Below, in pieces: positions 52,493-59,777 of a stretch of DNA of 59,777 bases. This DNA comes from Bacteroidales bacterium. Its GTDB lineage: Bacteria > Bacteroidota > Bacteroidia > Bacteroidales > CG2-30-32-10. The stretch lies in contig DAOQAK010000020.1 of assembly GCA_035353855.1 (NCBI GenBank), positions 1 to 59,777 of the forward strand, written 5' to 3'. Position 1 is the stretch's first letter; each line of letters starts with the position of its first letter. Both the position numbers and the translations under genes were made by a program. The notes under the pieces are model-generated. The model saw only the letters and a list, made by a program, of their open reading frames with translations, was not told the origin of the DNA and did no database searches.

Positions 52493-53557
52493 ATGTCTAA
52501 GAATAATATTTATAAAACTCTAATTAAAGTTTTTACTCATATTATAGTATGGATTATATTATTATGGGTTCCTTTTCTATTTATGCCTATTTCCTACGAT
52601 TTTGAGGCATTCCAGTTTGGACCTTTATCACCATTTTTGTCTGCTGCAATTATTTTTTACATTAACTATTTTAAACTGATTGACCGTTATTTCATAAGCA
52701 AAAAATATTATAAATTTTTTCTCATCAATTTATTAATTTTCATTTTCTTTATTATTATACTTGAATATTTAAGGCAAATAAGAACAAATGTACCTCCGGA
52801 TTTTGATAGACCACATCCACACGAACGCGATCATCATCCTGATAATATTCTTTTCTTAATTTTCGATTCACTTCAATTTAAAGATTTTATTACATACAGT
52901 ATTTCATTAATATTCTGCATAAATATAAGGGTTACTCAAAAGCTTTCGAGAAGCGAGAGAGAAAGACAAAGAATAGAAAAAGAAAATATACAATCGACAC
53001 TGATGCTTTTAAAATACCAGGTACAGCCTCATTTCTTTTTTAATTCATTAAATAATATTTATACACTTATTGAATCGTCGCCGGAGAAAGCGCAGGATGC
53101 ATTATATAATCTAGGAAAGCTAATGCGATACCTGTTATATGAAAAGGAATCTGTACAACTTGATAATGAAATTGAATTTCTGAAAAAATATATTTCACTG
53201 ATGGAACTTCGCCTTCGTGAAAACATAATTATCCGCACCTCTTTCCCTGAAGACACCGGAAATTTAAAAATTGCACCTTTACTGTTTATTCCATTAATTG
53301 AAAATGCTTACAAGCATGGAATCTCTTCTACAGAGCCATCTATAATAAGCATGGAGATGAAATTATCGAAAAATAAAATATTTTTTATTATAGAAAACTC
53401 TCACTTCCCAAAAGATTCGAATGATAAAAGCGGTTCGGGAATAGGGCTTCAGAATTTAGAGCAGCGCCTTAACCTGATATACCCCAATAAGCACCAGATA
53501 TATAAAAATGTTGAGAACGGTATGTTTAAAGTTCAGTTAACTATTGACCTTTCTTAA
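52493..53557 (+). CDS. LytS/YehU-type sensor histidine kinase with His-rich loop
   Basis: This 354-residue inner-membrane kinase has four spans (about 12-33, 44-60, 75-93 and 125-145) and a cytoplasmic His_kinase domain with phospho-acceptor His180 in KYQVQPHFFFNSLNNIY. The ATPase part has PLLFIPLIENAYKHGIS and GSGIGLQNLEQRL. Between spans 3 and 4 a loop (101-118, PPDFDRPHPHERDHHPDN) has five His and several Asp/Glu and by topology faces the periplasm, suggesting metal binding. A LytTR response regulator follows 28 bases downstream. Confidence 0.9.
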   Translation: MSKNNIYKTLIKVFTHIIVWIILLWVPFLFMPISYDFEAFQFGPLSPFLSAAIIFYINYFKLIDRYFISKKYYKFFLINLLIFIFFIIILEYLRQIRTNVPPDFDRPHPHERDHHPDNILFLIFDSLQFKDFITYSISLIFCINIRVTQKLSRSERERQRIEKENIQSTLMLLKYQVQPHFFFNSLNNIYTLIESSPEKAQDALYNLGKLMRYLLYEKESVQLDNEIEFLKKYISLMELRLRENIIIRTSFPEDTGNLKIAPLLFIPLIENAYKHGISSTEPSIISMEMKLSKNKIFFIIENSHFPKDSNDKSGSGIGLQNLEQRLNLIYPNKHQIYKNVENGMFKVQLTIDLS

Positions 53558-53567
53558 TAAAATTTCA

Positions 53568-53575
53568 TATATTTG
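53568..53575 (+). promoter_or_regulatory. Promoter -7 box of the LytTR regulator
   Basis: TATATTTG matches TAnnTTTG, 10 bases before the ATG at 53586, so a nearly leaderless second transcript is possible. Confidence 0.45.
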
Positions 53576-53585
53576 CTTAAAGCTT

Positions 53586-54308
53586 ATGAAAAAAATCTCC
53601 TGTATCATTATTGACGACGAGCCTCTTGCATTGCAGTTAATAGAAGGCTATGTAGATAAAACGCCATTCCTGGATTTAAAAGGAAAATTCTCAAATGCAT
53701 TTGATGCGATATTATTTTTAAATAATGAAAAAACAGACTTGGTTTTTCTCGATATTCAAATGCCCGACCTTAACGGACTTGAGCTTTCGAAAAAAATAAA
53801 AGATAATACCAGAATAGTTTTTACAACCGCTTTTGAAGAATATGCTATTGAAGGTTTTAAAGTAGAAGCTCTTGATTACTTGCTGAAACCTTTTAATTAT
53901 GACGATTTCTTTTCAGCATCACTGAAAGCATTAAGATGGTTTGAACTGGTTAACTCGCCCGACAAACAAAGCTCCCCACAGGATGATTATATTTATGTAA
54001 AATCGGAATACAAACATATAAAAATCATTCTTAATGATATTATCTACATTGAAGGTTTGAAAGACTATGTAAAAATATGGTTGCGTAATGCTGAAAAACC
54101 AGTTCTTTCCCTGATGAGTTTAAAATCGCTGGAGGCCGAGCTTCCCACTAATACTTTTATGCGTATTCATCGTTCATTTATTGTTAACCTGAATAATATT
54201 GAAACGATTGAACGCGGTCAAATTATTATGGATAATGCACGCATTACAATTGCAGAACAATACCGCGATGCTTTTTACAAGCATATTGAAGGAAAATCAA
54301 TAAAATAA
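53586..54308 (+). CDS. LytTR-family response regulator
   Basis: This 240-residue regulator has a receiver domain (1-115) with phospho-acceptor Asp56 (VFLDIQMPDLNG) and the LytTR DNA-binding domain (about 140-240: YVKSEYKHIKIILNDIIYIEG, TFMRIHRSFIVNLNNIE). I use the ATG of MKKISCIIIDDEPLALQLIE; an upstream ATG at 53544 overlaps the kinase and adds an unusual N-terminus. Cognate partner of the upstream LytS-type kinase. Targets are unknown. Confidence 0.93.
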   Translation: MKKISCIIIDDEPLALQLIEGYVDKTPFLDLKGKFSNAFDAILFLNNEKTDLVFLDIQMPDLNGLELSKKIKDNTRIVFTTAFEEYAIEGFKVEALDYLLKPFNYDDFFSASLKALRWFELVNSPDKQSSPQDDYIYVKSEYKHIKIILNDIIYIEGLKDYVKIWLRNAEKPVLSLMSLKSLEAELPTNTFMRIHRSFIVNLNNIETIERGQIIMDNARITIAEQYRDAFYKHIEGKSIK

Positions 54309-54411
54309 ATTATTTGATTAATACTATTAGTAGTAAAAAAAACTGCTTATTTCTATAATACAATCCTTTATTTTTGTTTTTACAAACTTGCCAAGATTCA
54401 GTACACAAAAT

Positions 54412-54479
54412 ACCTATCTGGCAGGCTATAAGAATAATTTACCCATAAATTTAAGATTCGTTATAACCGGCAGGTAGGT
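54412..54479. repeat. Hairpin repeat A
   Basis: ACCTATCTGGCAGGCTATAA pairs imperfectly with TTATAACCGGCAGGTAGGT over a loop of about 30 bases. Its right arm and the downstream ATGAAAAAACA are shared with repeat B. Confidence 0.65.
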
Positions 54480-54578
54480 CTGTCATGAAAAAACAATTTA
54501 CTGTATTAACAATGATTTCTCACTATTAATTTCTTCAATGCCTATATCTACAATAAAAAGTAAGAACCATATAATTTT

Positions 54579-54646
54579 AAACCTGCCTATGCAGGATGAA
54601 AAAAAAATACTCCTCAATATTTTTCTATCATCCTACCGGCAGGTTT
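54579..54646. repeat. Hairpin repeat B
   Basis: AAACCTGCCTATGCAGGATGA pairs with TCATCCTACCGGCAGGTTT. Both repeats contain an ACCGGCAGGT right arm, so they belong to one repeat family. Confidence 0.65.
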
Positions 54647-54706
54647 AGCTATGAAAAAACACCACTATTAATAATGTTATAGCATTATTAATTTCTTAAA
54701 TATTTT

Positions 54707-55045
54707 TTATTTGATATCCATTTTATAACCTTTCTTACGCACATTGATGATAGAAATATTATCATCTGCACTTAAGTATTTCCTTAGCTTGGAAATATAT
54801 ACATCCATGCTGCGCGCAAGAAAATAATTGCTATCGCCCCAGATAGTATTTAATGCCAGTTCGCGCGGAAGAATCTGATTTTTATTTTCATAAAACATTT
54901 TAAGTAAATGAGCTTCCGTGTTAGTCAGCCTTTTTTTACTATTTTCTCTTACAAGCATCTTGTCTTCATAATCAAATGTAAACCTCGATATTTGGTAAAC
55001 TTCTTTCTCAGTGTTTAAGCCAGCATTATAATTTTCAGGTATCAT
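54707..55045 (-). CDS. Receiver-less response-regulator DNA-binding domain
   Basis: This 112-residue protein is essentially only an OmpR/PhoB-type winged helix, close to the C-terminal half of Bacteroidota RprY-like regulators: FTFDYEDKMLV, LTNTEAHLLKMFYENKNQIL, IWGDSNYFLARSMDVYISKL and NVRKKGYKMDI. A stop codon lies in frame shortly upstream (near 55065) and no receiver remnant is visible beyond it. It is either a free-standing regulator or the surviving end of a broken gene. The domain itself looks intact. Confidence 0.75.
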   Translation of the reverse strand: MIPENYNAGLNTEKEVYQISRFTFDYEDKMLVRENSKKRLTNTEAHLLKMFYENKNQILPRELALNTIWGDSNYFLARSMDVYISKLRKYLSADDNISIINVRKKGYKMDIK

Positions 55046-55305
55046 AGCTATTATATTTTTAAATTATCTTGATGTTATAATTTCCGACGCTAATGTGTTT
55101 TAATAATAATGTCTATAATAAATCAATCACCCATTTTTAAAGCACTTTCCCGTATAAGAATTTATGAAATGTTGCCTGTTGTACGAATTACAAACGTCAT
55201 AAATATCACTAATATCAAGAAGAATAGCATCAAAGTAATTCAAAATAATTCTTATTATACCGACAGAAAAGAGTTTTGCAAAAATATTTTTTGTTTTCTG
55301 TACGG

Positions 55306-55357
55306 TATAACTCGTTCTAAACAGTTTTGCCTTTGCAAACCTGATAAGAACGAGTAT
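55306..55357. repeat. Inverted-repeat element, copy 2 (ACTCGTTCT...AGAACGAGT)
   Basis: TATAACTCGTTCTAA and GATAAGAACGAGTATA are the same arms as at 52313-52358. The loop is 28 bases here and contains a small inner hairpin (GTTTTGC..GCAAAC). Confidence 0.75.
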
Positions 55358-55818
55358 AATTTTATTAAAGACAAATCTGTATTTTGTCCAAAAAAATAAT
55401 TGAAAGAAAATTTGAAAAATCTTTTCAACGAAATTTTTATTTATACAAAAATATTTTAACATATATGATATGAGCAAATGAAATAGATGTACAGGCTTTT
55501 TTTCGGGAAAGATTGGGTTATTTTAATGAAGAAAAAATAACAATACTCCTTTTCATTATTGATTTTGGAAAATTTTCATAAACAAATAATAGAAAAAATA
55601 ATTGCAGATGTTTTCAATGAGTTCGTCTATAAAATGAGAGTAATCTTCTATTTGAATTATTTCATTTTTTCTTCTTTAAACTCTTAAAATCTTTATTTAT
55701 AAAGGATTTCAAAATATTTATCGTAATTAAATATTCTATTTTCAAAAATCAAAAAAAATCTTTTATGAAAAGCAACCTGTATTATTTTTTTTCGTCTTGT
55801 TTAATTGAAAAATGTTTT

Positions 55819-55826
55819 TACATTTG
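55819..55826 (+). promoter_or_regulatory. Promoter -7 box of the SprB-like gene
   Basis: TACATTTG matches TAnnTTTG, 82 bases before the ATG at 55908. Confidence 0.5.
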
Positions 55827-55907
55827 GGATGCCTAAATCTATAGTAACCCATTTTAAGAATTTTTCAGCTGCAAGAATAATTTATTTTATAAATTAATTT
55901 TATAAAA

Positions 55908-58900
55908 ATGAAAAAGATATTTTTAATGTTTTTTTTGTCTGTAATGCTTACAAACATTGGATTTTCACAATGTACAAATGCTGATTTTTCTACAGGCACC
56001 TTTACCGGATGGACTGGGTCTGTCGGCGAAAATCAATCGGGAGTTTATTCTGTTACCGGAACATCAATGGTTGTTGGTGACTCCAATACTATTACATACG
56101 CTGCCGGAACAGGAAGGCAAACATTAATGACCCAGTCAGCATACGACCCAATAGTTGGTGGAACTTCGTTAAATGTTTTACCTCCAAACGCAGCAACCGG
56201 AGCAAAATCTTGCCGGATAGGAAATGCAAGAGCTGCCGGTTGTGATGGCGGAGAACCTCAAGCAGAAAGAATAGAATATTCATATACTGTTACACCTGAA
56301 AGCCGTATATTCACATATCAATATGCTGTTGTACTTCAAGACCCCGGCACCTCGCATACATCCATTGAAAAACCAAAATTTACAATTTATGTAACTGATG
56401 CTAATGGGACAATAGTTGACCAAACTTGCGGTGTTTATGAAGTTACTGCTTCAAGCAGCATTCCTGGGTTTACTCCTGTTGCACCTTCAGGTAGTACTTG
56501 CAGAACGACTAACATTATGTGGAAAAACTGGACAACTGTTAGTATGGACTTAAAAGCATTTTTAAATCAAACTGTAAAAATCCAATTTACTACTTACGAT
56601 TGCGACCCCTTTACCAACGGCGGACATTTTGGTTATGCATATATTTCATGTTATTGCGGTTCGTTATCATTAGTTCAGCAATGCGCCGGATCTTCCGATA
56701 TTGTTACTGCTCCAGCGGGTTTTGTTTCTTATCAATGGTCTTATGTAAATACTTCAGGAACTCCTGTTAATACTACTACAACTACTAATACTATTACCGT
56801 TAACCCTGTTCCAAACGGACAAACCATTACCTGCGTAATGACTTCTGTTACTGGATGTACAGTTACTCTTACACTCCCTCTTTCAATTGAACTTCCTGTA
56901 TTTACTCCAACTTCTCCTACTATATGTGCAGGAGAAACAGCAAATATAACTGCTACAGGAAATGGAAACTATACTTATCAGTGGAGTAACAGTTCAATTG
57001 GACCAAATATTTCTGTGTCGCCAACAACAACAACAACATATTCCGTCACGGCAACATCCGACCTGGGATGCACGAGTAGTAACACTGTTATAGTAAATGT
57101 AAATCCTCTTCCTACAGCTAATATAAGCTCTAATCCAGCAACTTGTGCAAGTAATGATGGTTCTCTAACGGCTACTCCGGTTATTGGTACTTTTCCATTT
57201 ACTTATAGCTGGAATACTTCACCCGTTCAAACAACTCAAACTGCCTCTAATTTGTATGCAGGGCAAACATATACTGTTACTATAAAAGATGCCAACAATT
57301 GTTCATCAACATTTTCAGGTACGGTACCTCAACAGGGCAGTCTTGCTGCTACCACTACATCTACAGTTGAATATTGCGGACATTGCAATGGCAGCGCCAC
57401 CGTTACACCATCCGGAGGTACGGAGCCTTACACTTATTTATGGAGCAGTAATGCTGCTTCACAAACTACTTCTACTGCAATCAACCTTTGCGATGATACT
57501 TATTCTGTTACTGTTACCGATGCCAATCAATGCAGCACTGTTACAACTGCTATTGTTACTACTGTTAACGGGCCTATCACTTCAGCTTCCAATACCCCTG
57601 AATATTGCGACCAAAGTAATGGTACTGCAACTGCCAATCCTTCTGGTGGCTCACCTTCATATACATATTCCTGGAGCAATGGTGGAACTTCACAAACAAT
57701 TAATGGACTGGCTGCCGGAACTTATTCTGTTACTATTACAGATAGCCATAATTGTTCCACTACTACTTCTACTACAATTACTGAAATTGCAGGACCTACA
57801 GCAACTGCAACATCTACGGCAGAACATTGCGATAAACATGACGGAACTGCTACAACCAGCATTAATGGCGGAACACCTAATTATACCTATCACTGGAATA
57901 ATGGACAATCAAATATCACGGCTACAGGATTAGCACAGGGAACATATACTGTTACTGTTTCTGATAGTCATGGATGTACTACTACTACTACCGTTGATGT
58001 TACTGAAATTGCAGGACCTACTGCTACAGCTACTTCTACCATTGAACATTGCGATAAGCACGACGGCTCGGTTACTGCTAATCCTGTAGGCGGTACATCT
58101 CCATACACTTACCACTGGAATGACGGACATACTACGAAAGTTGTTTCAAATATTGCTGCCGGAACATATATCGTTACTGTTTCTGATAACTTCGGTTGTA
58201 CTATTACCACTTCAGTTGTAGTGGACGAAGTACAGGGACCTGCTGCTACGGCTACTTCTACCGTAGAATATTGCAGGCAATGCAATGGTACGGCTACCGT
58301 TAATCCTACCGCTGGCACACCTCCATATAATTATATCTGGAGTAATGGGCAATCTTCTAAAACCGTTACTCAACTTTGTGCAACTACATATACTGTTACT
58401 GTTAACGATGTTAATTTCTGCTCTGCTACAACTAATGTTCTCGTTAATTCTATTGATGGACCTACCATTACTTCTTTATCAATGACAGAAGATACTTGCG
58501 GACATTGTAACGGTACAGCTACTGTTAATGTTAATGGGGGAACACTGCCTTATACTTATGCATGGAATACTACGCCGGTTCAAACTACGGCTACAGCTAC
58601 AGGACTATGTACGAACCCTTATACGGTTATTGTTACGGATGATCATTTATGCAAAGATACAGGCATGGTAAATGTTGGATTTATTCCCGGTCCTACACTT
58701 ACCATTCAATCCACTCCTGATACCTGTTTCCAGGGCAACGGAACAACTACTGTTCTCGCAACTGGCGGAACATCTGGTAACTCAGGATATACATATGTTT
58801 GGAGCAGTAATACTTCTTCACAAACTACTGCCACTGCAACAGGACTATCTTCCGGTAATTATATTGTAACCGTTACCGATGCCGGCAATTGTGTGGAAAC

Positions 58901-59492
58901 AGCTTCTGTTAGTGTTGACAATACAGGTGATGTAAATATATCTCTTTTTGCATATCCTAAAGTCCTTACATTAATGGATGGGCTTCCTGTTAATTGTGTA
59001 GGAAGCTCCGCAGATGATATTTCTATATGGGATTGGAACTTTGGCGATGGGACTACTTATAATGGAGTTCCATCTGAAGAACATTTATATAGTAGTTTAG
59101 GTACTTTTCCAATCACGCTTATCGGTACAGGGAAAAATGGTTGTAGAGACACTGCTTATGAAAGCGTTGAAGTACGCGATATTTTTACATTTTATATCCC
59201 AAATGCTTTTTCACCAAACGGAGATGGTATTAATGATTTCTTCTTCCCGCAAGGTGTTAATGTTGACCCCGACAATTTCGATATGTGGATTTTCAACCGC
59301 TGGGGAAACATGATTTACCATACGGATGTTTGGTACGAGGACACCTATAAATGCGAAGGATGGAACGGAACAGAAGACAACCGCGGAACCTGGGATGACT
59401 CGATTATTGATGTGTATGTCTATAAAATTAAAGTGAGAGAAATTTTCGGTAAGAAATATGTTTACTACGGAAAAATCGTTTTAATAAAATAA
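55908..59492 (+). CDS. SprB-repeat surface protein with T9SS type B sorting domain
   Basis: This 1194-residue cell-surface protein has a signal peptide (cleavage near IGFSQC), a lectin-like or beta-sandwich N-terminal region (to about 250, ending FGYAYISCYCGS), an Ig-like part and about eight SprB-type repeats of some 75 residues (about 410-1005) with the pattern GGT-PYTY-W-x-G, GTY-VTV-D-x-x-x-C. A PKD domain follows (WDWNFGDGTT..LYSSLGTFPITL). The end, FYIPNAFSPNGDGINDFFFP through WIFNRWGNMIYH and VYVYKIKVREIFGKKYVYYG, is the gliding-associated C-terminal (type B) sorting domain. It is likely exported and surface-attached by the T9SS encoded upstream, as an adhesin. Confidence 0.9.
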   Translation: MKKIFLMFFLSVMLTNIGFSQCTNADFSTGTFTGWTGSVGENQSGVYSVTGTSMVVGDSNTITYAAGTGRQTLMTQSAYDPIVGGTSLNVLPPNAATGAKSCRIGNARAAGCDGGEPQAERIEYSYTVTPESRIFTYQYAVVLQDPGTSHTSIEKPKFTIYVTDANGTIVDQTCGVYEVTASSSIPGFTPVAPSGSTCRTTNIMWKNWTTVSMDLKAFLNQTVKIQFTTYDCDPFTNGGHFGYAYISCYCGSLSLVQQCAGSSDIVTAPAGFVSYQWSYVNTSGTPVNTTTTTNTITVNPVPNGQTITCVMTSVTGCTVTLTLPLSIELPVFTPTSPTICAGETANITATGNGNYTYQWSNSSIGPNISVSPTTTTTYSVTATSDLGCTSSNTVIVNVNPLPTANISSNPATCASNDGSLTATPVIGTFPFTYSWNTSPVQTTQTASNLYAGQTYTVTIKDANNCSSTFSGTVPQQGSLAATTTSTVEYCGHCNGSATVTPSGGTEPYTYLWSSNAASQTTSTAINLCDDTYSVTVTDANQCSTVTTAIVTTVNGPITSASNTPEYCDQSNGTATANPSGGSPSYTYSWSNGGTSQTINGLAAGTYSVTITDSHNCSTTTSTTITEIAGPTATATSTAEHCDKHDGTATTSINGGTPNYTYHWNNGQSNITATGLAQGTYTVTVSDSHGCTTTTTVDVTEIAGPTATATSTIEHCDKHDGSVTANPVGGTSPYTYHWNDGHTTKVVSNIAAGTYIVTVSDNFGCTITTSVVVDEVQGPAATATSTVEYCRQCNGTATVNPTAGTPPYNYIWSNGQSSKTVTQLCATTYTVTVNDVNFCSATTNVLVNSIDGPTITSLSMTEDTCGHCNGTATVNVNGGTLPYTYAWNTTPVQTTATATGLCTNPYTVIVTDDHLCKDTGMVNVGFIPGPTLTIQSTPDTCFQGNGTTTVLATGGTSGNSGYTYVWSSNTSSQTTATATGLSSGNYIVTVTDAGNCVETASVSVDNTGDVNISLFAYPKVLTLMDGLPVNCVGSSADDISIWDWNFGDGTTYNGVPSEEHLYSSLGTFPITLIGTGKNGCRDTAYESVEVRDIFTFYIPNAFSPNGDGINDFFFPQGVNVDPDNFDMWIFNRWGNMIYHTDVWYEDTYKCEGWNGTEDNRGTWDDSIIDVYVYKIKVREIFGKKYVYYGKIVLIK
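57159..58917 (+). repeat. Array of about eight SprB-type repeats
   Basis: In-frame units of about 225-240 bases each code for a GGT-PYTY-W...GTY-VTV-D-x-x-x-C module. The units at roughly 57780 and 58010 share the protein core EIAGPTATATST and EHCDKHDG with near-identical DNA, showing recent duplication. Confidence 0.8.
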
Positions 59493-59777
59493 ATATTTTA
59501 CTAAAATGGATTAAAATGATTTAATCTATACAATAAAGTTGTTCTTCTATAAAAAAACTGTCAACTTCTATTAACTTTTGACGTAATGTTAAAATGTGTT
59601 ACTTTAGCTTGTTATTTATTTTTTGTATTAAACATTTTAATTAAATTAAAATGTTTTTTATACAACCATTTATATATTGTTATCAACTTTAAAATATATA
59701 TTCGTTTCTATAAAATAATATAAATAATGCGAATCAAGGGTTAAAAATTAAATAAATAAAAGCAGCGGCAATTTTAC
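59493..59777. other. Right-edge AT-rich region
   Basis: No gene or RNA was recognised. No clear terminator follows the SprB-like gene in the visible part. Confidence 0.5.

Larger units (their letters stand above)
54309..54706. other. Intergenic region with two related hairpin repeats
   Basis: No gene was seen. It contains two hairpins of similar size and arm sequence (54412-54479 and 54579-54646), each followed within a few bases by ATGAAAAAACA. Confidence 0.6.
55046..55907. other. Long AT-rich intergenic region upstream of the SprB-like gene
   Basis: It holds inverted-repeat copy 2 (55306-55357) and, near the right end, the probable promoter of the adhesin gene (55819). A 96-codon open frame at 55109-55399 runs through the repeat and shows no protein features, so I do not call it. 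Nothing else is recognised. Confidence 0.55.

Noticed and set aside
55109..55399. 96-codon plus-strand frame upstream of the adhesin gene
   Set aside because: It runs through an intergenic inverted repeat and has no signal, domain or promoter.
57289..57933. 214-codon Leu-rich frame within the SprB-like gene
   Set aside because: It is a frame shadow created by the Thr-rich repeats; the SprB frame continues intact across it.
57159..58917. CRISPR-like array
   Set aside because: The repeated units are in-frame protein repeats of about 230 bases with no short repeat/spacer pattern and no cas genes anywhere in the window.

Overview
The window is a chromosomal segment of a low-GC, probably anaerobic or microaerophilic member of the Bacteroidota. 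Several signs agree: type IX secretion (T9SS) genes (PorU, PorV, GldJ, PorP/SprF-like), a type B sorting domain on a SprB-repeat adhesin, STN-containing TonB receptors with FecR/ECF sigma control, DUF4249 and DUF4476 proteins, rubrerythrin, many TAnnTTTG promoter -7 boxes and mostly weak or absent Shine-Dalgarno sequences. I cannot place it more finely than phylum or class.

Layout. 1-664: the 5' part of a group II intron on the minus strand, with the start of its reverse transcriptase cut by the window edge. 869-5671: a 1600-residue protein made of two UvrA-like halves. 5990-8059: rhlE helicase, a cold-shock protein and a 37-residue lysine-rich protein. 8392-10509: M3 peptidase lipoprotein. 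10623-16271: ECF sigma factor, FecR anti-sigma, TonB receptor and DUF4249 lipoprotein, interrupted between sigma and anti-sigma by a small four-helix-bundle (23S-IVS type) element with inverted ends. 16359-17947: an unknown lipoprotein and rubrerythrin meeting at a long shared hairpin.

18152-26063 is the most interesting block. A minus-strand operon encodes a solitary ABC ATPase, a cysteine-rich G3E-type GTPase, a NifS/IscS cysteine desulfurase and a ten-cysteine Fe-S protein. Opposite it lie a Crp/Fnr-type regulator and an Rrf2 regulator. A second minus-strand operon encodes a thioredoxin-like protein and a TonB receptor. The same 21-bp inverted repeat (TGTTCAC-N7-GTGTACA) stands in the divergent control region and again upstream of the thioredoxin/receptor operon, so the whole set looks like one regulon. 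I do not recognise it as a named system; a role in Fe-S or metallocofactor assembly coupled to outer-membrane uptake is inferred.

26110-32973: HD hydrolase, TauE/SafE permease, DUF4476 protein, a stand-alone ketosynthase, Tex and an outer-membrane barrel. 33032-33503: tRNA-Val(TAC) followed by a GIY-YIG gene flanked by a duplicate of the tRNA 3' end and terminator. 33517-39623: a small membrane protein, then minus-strand folC, tonB, exbD, exbB, anmK and murF. 39691-51769: a T9SS locus, with gldJ and a porP-like gene on the minus strand diverging from two tandem PorU-type C25 proteases and porV on the plus strand; ispF follows porV. 52493-54308: LytS/LytTR two-component pair. 54707-55045: a response-regulator DNA-binding domain without receiver. 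55908-59492: SprB-repeat cell-surface protein, a likely T9SS client. Hairpin repeat elements lie between genes in the last 8 kb.
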